Positions 42,353-46,765 of a stretch of DNA of 46,765 nucleotides are shown here, piece after piece; positions within the stretch are counted from its first letter, which is position 1; each line of letters begins with the position of its first letter. The notes beneath the pieces were generated by a model. The model did not search any database. It saw only the letters and a list, made by a program, of their open reading frames with translations, and was not told the DNA's origin. Both the position numbers and the translations under genes were made by a program. The stretch is from Elizabethkingia argenteiflava (GTDB taxonomy: Bacteria > Bacteroidota > Bacteroidia > Flavobacteriales > Weeksellaceae): contig NZ_JAAABJ010000492.1 of NCBI RefSeq assembly GCF_009904105.1, forward strand, positions 1 through 46,765, in the 5' to 3' direction.

Positions 42353-42757
42353 TTAACTCTTGGCTAGTGTTATAATATTCGCTACAGCCGCAGACAAACC
42401 TTCCTGCATTCCTGGCCAAATATTACCCATAAAGAATTCATTTTCTTTTTCTCCGGTAATTATAGCTTCTACTTGATGAGTTATTTGAATGTTACCTCCT
42501 TCTAATTCTTCTATTTGATGAAAAGTTTTTATATGGCCAAAAGGAAGTTCCGTCATATCGGAAAATCCGACACCCTCTTTAACATTTGTAATATTTATTT
42601 GTATTTCATCCGGAGCTCCTCCTTTCATCAATATTTTTCCTCCTTCACAAAACCCTCCTTCTAGTCTTATTGCTTCGATATGACGATCCCACCGGTTCTA
42701 ATTATTAACGTCTTTACAAATTTCCCAGACTTTGCTGGATAGAACACTTCCTATCAT
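42353..42757 (-). pseudogene. SRPBCC (polyketide cyclase-like) gene interrupted by an in-frame TAG
   Basis: From an ATG at 42757 the frame reads MIGSVLSSKVWEICKDVNN, then TAG at 42698-42700, then NRWDRHIEAIRLEGGFCEGG and on through the intact C-terminal part (PDEIQINITNV..., ending AANIITLAKS-like) to 42353. The stop falls where a tryptophan is expected in this family (a single TGG-to-TAG change). The rest of the frame is intact, so this looks like a recent nonsense mutation; translation could also restart at the ATG at 42631, giving 92 residues. SRPBCC proteins bind small hydrophobic ligands. It precedes the EVE-domain gene. Confidence 0.75.
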
Positions 42758-43276
42758 TGACGATTTTGCTACGTACTTTTTTTCATATTTTTTTATTTGC
42801 GTTTTAACTGTGTGAATTTAATCAATTTAAATTTTTAAATTGTTAATATTTCCATGATACTGTTTTATTAATTCATTATATAAACATCAACACCCCTATT
42901 TTAGATGAAATTATATCTTGAATCCTTCAAATGATTGGGCGTAATGACGTTTCATCATAAAATTCAATTTTTTCGCATGCCCATTTCAATATTCATCTGG
43001 TCGTAAGTGAATCAATATTTTTGATCATGAATATCTGGCTCCTAATATTGTACAATTTTGATACAGCGGCTTTATATCCTTTAGATAATGAAATGTGACC
43101 TGTATTAAGAAAACACCTTCTATGATACATACCGCATTTAGTTTATCACCGTAATTAAGTATATTCTGTGAAACCTATTATCCTCTATGGCAACAGCTAA
43201 GGTCATTCTCCCTACAAGCAGTATTTCTTGAACTTCTGCTTGGTTTGCATATTAAACTTTGAGATATATGGACTGG
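42758..43276. other. AT-rich stretch with possible gene remnants
   Basis: This 519-base region has no intact gene. On the minus strand a 38-codon open stretch (AEVQEILLVGRMTLAVAI) lies near 43147-43252 and short coding-like pieces lie near 43000-43100, but none could be assigned to a family. It fits the decayed character of the surrounding area. Confidence 0.4.
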
Positions 43277-43939
43277 TTATCCTTTATCACAATTCTTTAA
43301 ATGCTCCAATACTTCCTTCTCTCCCCAATTTGGGTAGTTCTTATCGGCGATATTGAAGGCCTCAAATAGCTTTTTATCCTTCTGTAATTTTTCACACAAA
43401 TTAGAGTCTTTTTTCCCCATAAAGCTGTTTACATTATCTTCAAACAGGTCTAATAAGTACCGAGGTCTAGGATTAACCGGATTGATGGAGATGGCCTTTT
43501 TATAATTGGCAATAACATCTTTGTAGTATATTGGTCCGTTTTTATGAGGGTTTTGAGCTATTTTCGCATAATAATAATATCCTAAAATAGTATACAGCTC
43601 TGATTGGTCTGAAGATTTATCCTCTAACAATTTTTCAATTCTTTCTTTTGCGTCTGCTAACAAAGCTTCTTTTTTGTCAAGGCTTGTAAAGAAAGATTGA
43701 GTTAATTCAAAATAGCTAACATAGTAGGAAGGAAGCCAGTAGTTCTTATCTAATCCCTCTATTCTCTTGATTTCATTAATAGAGTTTTGTAAGTCGTTTT
43801 CGCTTTTAGCTGTGTTCACTTTTTCCAGCGCTAAATCAAGATAATCTTTACTTGTAAGTTTGTCTGAAGAAAGCTTAGATTGAGCCATACAAGTAAGTTG
43901 TAATAAAAAAAGGATTGCCAGAGATAATTTTAATTTCAT
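43277..43939 (-). CDS. Exported TPR-like protein associated with a TonB receptor
   Basis: The 220-residue protein has a signal peptide (MKLKLSLAILFLLQLTCMAQ) and a helical repeat region: YYKDVIANYKKAISINPVNPRPRYLL resembles a TPR helix pair. Similar exported proteins accompany TonB-dependent receptors in Bacteroidota. Here it follows the receptor and the DUF2141 remnant on the same strand. It is probably periplasmic or outer-membrane-associated; the function is unknown. Confidence 0.78.
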   Translation of the reverse strand: MKLKLSLAILFLLQLTCMAQSKLSSDKLTSKDYLDLALEKVNTAKSENDLQNSINEIKRIEGLDKNYWLPSYYVSYFELTQSFFTSLDKKEALLADAKERIEKLLEDKSSDQSELYTILGYYYYAKIAQNPHKNGPIYYKDVIANYKKAISINPVNPRPRYLLDLFEDNVNSFMGKKDSNLCEKLQKDKKLFEAFNIADKNYPNWGEKEVLEHLKNCDKG

Positions 43940-43984
43940 AAGATTAATTTTTTAGTGAATTGATATACTTTTTATTTTTCTTGC

Positions 43985-44208
43985 CTAAAAATAAGAATTT
44001 TCAAAAGAGGGATTTCCGGAAGGATGATGAGAAATTCCATAAGGCTCATTGGGAACTGATCATCTCTTGTTAAGTCTTCCGTTATTACTCAAATTTTATA
44101 TAGCTATTTTCAATATTAACGGTAAGGGCTATTTTATGTTGTGCAAATCCTGTAAAGCCCAGTGATAAAATAATCAGAACCCCTATTTTTTTTAGAAATT
44201 TGAAACAT
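43985..44208 (-). pseudogene. DUF2141-family exported protein, remnant
   Basis: Overlapping the end of the TonB receptor, an ATG at 44208 reads MFQISKK; shifting one base in the eight-A run (T8 at 44186-44193) continues as a signal peptide (IGVLIILSLGFTGFAQ) and HKIALTVNIENSYIKFE, then a stop at 44085-44087. Further on another frame gives NEPYGISHHPSGNPSFENSYF ending at 43985-43987, which matches the C-terminal motif of DUF2141 proteins. The middle of the domain is missing. The gene therefore has at least a frameshift and an internal deletion. In related genomes a DUF2141 gene commonly lies with this kind of receptor and TPR protein. Confidence 0.65.
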
Positions 44209-46357
44209 CATACGCTGAGTTGTTTTTAAGTGAGATGAAAACACCTAAATAGAAAAATCTTTTTCTTGGGGCAATAATAGGTTCATTGTTGTAAAACCCG
44301 TTGCTGTTTACCTGATCTGCATATCGGTAAGTAAAAATATTTTGTCGCCCCAATACATTGGATAGAGAGGCGTATAATATTACTTTTTTACTCAAGAGAA
44401 TACTCGCATTGACATCCAAGCTATTATATACAGGTGTTTTTGATGAATTAAACCCTGAAAGTCCTGGGTTATTGTATGGCCTTCCGCTTGTAAATGTATG
44501 GGTCATTCCCAAATATATTTTAATGGGTAAAATAAAATATTGTGCATTTAATCTTATATTATGTTTTGATGCAAAAGCAGGTTTTGCAAGTTCAGGATAA
44601 TTACTGTACAACCTTTTAGAATCATTATAAGAATAAGAAAAAGAGTATTTAATATTTTTTATAGACCTGTCATCCGAAAAATATACATCAAAACCCTTAC
44701 TATTACCATATCCGTTTGAGGTATACTGATTGTCTTTCAAGAGCCATAAATTCGCGTATTTTTTATAATAAAATTCTGTTTTTAAGGCAATACCACTGTT
44801 CTCATAGCTCAAACTCGCAATATACTGATCCGAAACCTCTTGTGACAAGTTATTTGCTTTTGCCAATATGATATTACCGGGTAACTGATAATATCTACCA
44901 TATATCAATGAAGACTGAAATTTTTCATAAATATAATCTAAAGACAGTCTAGGGTAAAAAACATATGAATTATTGTAGTCATTATACTCCAGTCTCGCCG
45001 AAATATTGGTGTATAGTCCTTTTTTTAATCTCAACTGATTATCGGCAAAAAGTGCTGATATAAAATAGCGGAGCTTCTGATTCTGCAACTTGTTGCCATT
45101 CATATAATATTGGTTATCATAATTTCTCATAAAATTCTCAAAACCGGTTGTGATCTTATAATATTTTGTAAATGTTTTTTTGATCCTGAATTTTGAATGG
45201 ATTTCCTGCTGTCCTTCATTAAAATGATCTCCTATAACCTTGGTGTTGCTATACTGATCATCCAATCTTGAGAATGCCAGTCCTACAAAATACTGTAACC
45301 CGTTTTTAGGCTTAGTCTGATAAGTGGTATTAAGATAATAATTGTTTTCCGAAAATTCTAAATCTCTGGATTGGAAAGTATTAATATCTTTATATTCTCT
45401 GATAAAATCCGTCCTGTTATATCCCCAGTAAACTTTAAGCTGTGATTGGTCTTTAAATGTATTTTTAAACTGTCCTTCTCCGGAAAAGTTGCTGTAATCT
45501 TTCTTCCAATTGTATCGATCTGGGAATATCTGATTGTAAACACCAAGATTAGTATAATTGAGATTAAAAGAGACTGATCGGTTTTTCCTTCCTAAGGTTC
45601 CGCCTCCACCAACACTTAATGGAGAAAAATTAACTCCTAGTTTTGAGTCACCTGATACATCTTTTGTTTCCATAGGTAAAATAGATGATAAAGCTTGCCC
45701 GTATTCCAGCTCATATCCCCCTAAAGATAGATTAATCCCTTTGAAAATAAAGGGTGAAAACCTTCCTCGGGATGGAGTGTCCTGAGCACTTGCTGTGTAG
45801 GGTGAAAACACATGCATTCCATCAATGTAAGTTCCCAGTTCGTTGCTGTCGCCCCCACGAATATAAAGCTTGCCATCTTCACCCACTTTCTGGGTTCCCG
45901 GTAAAGATTGTAAAGCACCAACAATATCTCCGTTGGAACTTCCGGTCATTACGACATCAAGCGAATTCATTCGCTCAACCCCTCTGCTTTTTCCGATACT
46001 AACAGAATTTGCTGATATAACAACTTCATCTATAGACTTAGAACCCTTTTCAAGGACAATTTTTCCAATATTCAGGGTGGGTGTTCCATGATTTTCTAAG
46101 TTTATTCTTTTATCATCAAATCCGATTGCATTAATAATTAATACCATTTTTTTTTCAGGCATCTGAGCTTTTTCTACAACAATTCTAAATTGTCCCTTTT
46201 CATTGCTGGTATCGCCAAGAATTGTATTTTCCAGGTAAACATTAGCTCCCGAAACCGGAGCCTTATTGGAGCTTATTACAATCCCTGTAATCTCTGTTTG
46301 ACAATAGATGATTGAATAGATGAAGATGAAGACCAAATAAAATAATTTCTTTAACAT
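44192..46357 (-). CDS. TonB-dependent outer-membrane receptor
   Basis: The 721-residue protein has a signal peptide (about 1-20), a CarboxypepD_reg-like domain (about 22-100), a plug domain (about 115-230) with the TonB-box-near motif RMNSLDVVMTGS and IRGGDSNELGTYIDGM, and a C-terminal beta-barrel rich in aromatic strand motifs. It carries a substrate across the outer membrane using TonB energy. The nature of the substrate is unknown. It is followed on the same strand by the DUF2141 remnant and a TPR-like exported protein, which may have been its partners. Confidence 0.93.
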   Translation of the reverse strand: MLKKLFYLVFIFIYSIIYCQTEITGIVISSNKAPVSGANVYLENTILGDTSNEKGQFRIVVEKAQMPEKKMVLIINAIGFDDKRINLENHGTPTLNIGKIVLEKGSKSIDEVVISANSVSIGKSRGVERMNSLDVVMTGSSNGDIVGALQSLPGTQKVGEDGKLYIRGGDSNELGTYIDGMHVFSPYTASAQDTPSRGRFSPFIFKGINLSLGGYELEYGQALSSILPMETKDVSGDSKLGVNFSPLSVGGGGTLGRKNRSVSFNLNYTNLGVYNQIFPDRYNWKKDYSNFSGEGQFKNTFKDQSQLKVYWGYNRTDFIREYKDINTFQSRDLEFSENNYYLNTTYQTKPKNGLQYFVGLAFSRLDDQYSNTKVIGDHFNEGQQEIHSKFRIKKTFTKYYKITTGFENFMRNYDNQYYMNGNKLQNQKLRYFISALFADNQLRLKKGLYTNISARLEYNDYNNSYVFYPRLSLDYIYEKFQSSLIYGRYYQLPGNIILAKANNLSQEVSDQYIASLSYENSGIALKTEFYYKKYANLWLLKDNQYTSNGYGNSKGFDVYFSDDRSIKNIKYSFSYSYNDSKRLYSNYPELAKPAFASKHNIRLNAQYFILPIKIYLGMTHTFTSGRPYNNPGLSGFNSSKTPVYNSLDVNASILLSKKVILYASLSNVLGRQNIFTYRYADQVNSNGFYNNEPIIAPRKRFFYLGVFISLKNNSAYDVSNF

Positions 46358-46479
46358 TCGTTTAAATTATAATTATTACTTGTTATTTTAATTTTTTCAA
46401 CTATAAGTTGAGCATATCATCACTATGTAAAATCTCAAGATGTGTAGTAGGATACTCTGGTTCTCCGATTATGTTTAAG

Positions 46480-46506
46480 TGTACTAGCCCCGACTTAATC
46501 TGACAG
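46480..46506. repeat. Candidate IS481-type terminal inverted repeat
   Basis: TGTACTAGCCCCGACTTAAT starts at 46480, with TCTGACAG following. Its TGT start and its position, 24 bases beyond the transposase stop, suit the outer end of an IS481-like element. The other end is outside the window, so this is unconfirmed. Confidence 0.4.
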
Positions 46507-46529
46507 TTAAGAGTTAAAATAATTATCAG

Positions 46530-46765
46530 TTATTCAATATTATCCTTACTTCCAAAAGTAAGGATTTTTTGTTCCACTGTAAGAGTTTCCAATAATTTCT
46601 CTTTTGCAATAGGTTTACTATCCCAAAACGTCTGCATCGGTGTTTTACCATAACAATGTTTTCCAGTATGCGTTCTTTCATTGTTGTAATAGGACAACCA
46701 ACTTGTTTAAGTCTAATTGCAGTTCTTCAATACTTCTGTAAATTTTCTTTCTAAAAGCTATGGCA
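46530..46765 (-). pseudogene. IS481-like transposase, C-terminal fragment with a frameshift
   Basis: The minus strand carries the C-terminal end of an rve-type transposase: AIAFRKKIYRSIEELQLDLN, then after a one-base shift near 46702-46703, WLSYYNNERTHTGKHCYGKT and PMQTFWDSKPIAKEKLLE, ending at the TAA at 46530-46532. The motif YYNNERTHxGK...GKTPMQTF is characteristic of IS481-like enzymes. An extra base in the run AAGTTGG breaks the frame. The N-terminal part lies beyond the window. The element is probably inactive. Confidence 0.78.
46542..46570 (+). terminator. Plus-strand terminator inside the IS481-like element
   Basis: ATCCTTACTT (46542-46551) and AAGTAAGGAT (46556-46565) form a perfect 10-bp stem with a CCAA loop, followed by TTTTTT on the plus strand. 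It runs antisense to the transposase gene near its 3' end and would block transcription entering the element from outside. Confidence 0.8.

Noticed and set aside
43147-43252. 38-codon coding-like minus-strand stretch before the TPR gene
   Set aside because: No recognisable family and no start; recorded only as part of the decayed spacer.
1-46765. CRISPR arrays, tRNA or rRNA genes, retrons or phage modules
   Set aside because: No regularly spaced repeats, no cloverleaf-like sequences and no integrase or phage structural genes were seen.

Overview
The window looks like chromosome from a low-GC member of the Bacteroidota, most likely order Flavobacteriales (Weeksellaceae-like: Chryseobacterium, Elizabethkingia, Riemerella, Ornithobacterium or a relative). 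The reasons are a short 288-residue primary sigma factor of the Bacteroidota type, start regions without Shine-Dalgarno sequences, several promoters of the form TTG-N19/20-TAnnTTTG, a TonB-dependent receptor with an N-terminal carboxypeptidase-regulatory-like domain, a THUMP-like-domain methyltransferase, a histone H1-like mini-protein, and a copper regulator that fuses a metal-binding CxxC domain to an AraC-type HTH. The genus cannot be fixed by eye.

Layout. Position 1-130 is the N-terminus of an IS982-type transposase. Then come a frameshifted small gene and uvrA (457-3584), a nitroreductase divergent from an HxlR regulator (3.9-5.0 kb), rpoD and rpe on the plus strand, and convergent ndk. 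From 7.8 to 26.7 kb almost everything reads leftward: a UMF1-type transporter, thiolase and a small membrane protein; thrC-thrB-thrA behind a Thr/Ile-rich leader peptide and attenuator; a nucleoside-permease-like MFS protein; a DUF151 nuclease; etfA-etfB; an SDR and an M20 dipeptidase; a small lipoprotein; a methyltransferase; an FtsB/DivIC-like protein with udk; a SanA-like protein; and a ferredoxin-reductase-like flavoprotein. From 26.7 to 33.2 kb the genes read rightward: a thioredoxin-like lipoprotein, rpsF-rpsR-rplI, an H1-like protein, a thioesterase, the copper regulator and a copper P-type ATPase. From 33.2 to 40.9 kb there are a stand-alone AAA ATPase, a TlpA-like protein, an MFS exporter, a Gre-like protein, an amino-acid permease, era, a methyltransferase and map.

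The last 6 kb (41-46.8 kb) is partly decayed: a shattered VOC gene, an EVE-domain protein, an SRPBCC gene with an internal TAG, a TPR protein, the remnant of a DUF2141 gene, an intact TonB-dependent receptor, and a frameshifted IS481-like transposase at the edge.

How the genes work together. thrABC converts aspartate to threonine and appears to be controlled by ribosome-mediated attenuation. The leader peptide is rich in Thr and Ile codons, and its last codons can pair with the 5' arm of the terminator, giving an alternative antiterminator fold. etfAB, the thiolase and the thioesterase belong to acyl-CoA metabolism. The AraC-type regulator and the P-type ATPase form a copper-efflux module. 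No wholly new multi-gene system stands out. The strongest second-look signals are the thr attenuator and the cluster of freshly broken genes near the right end.
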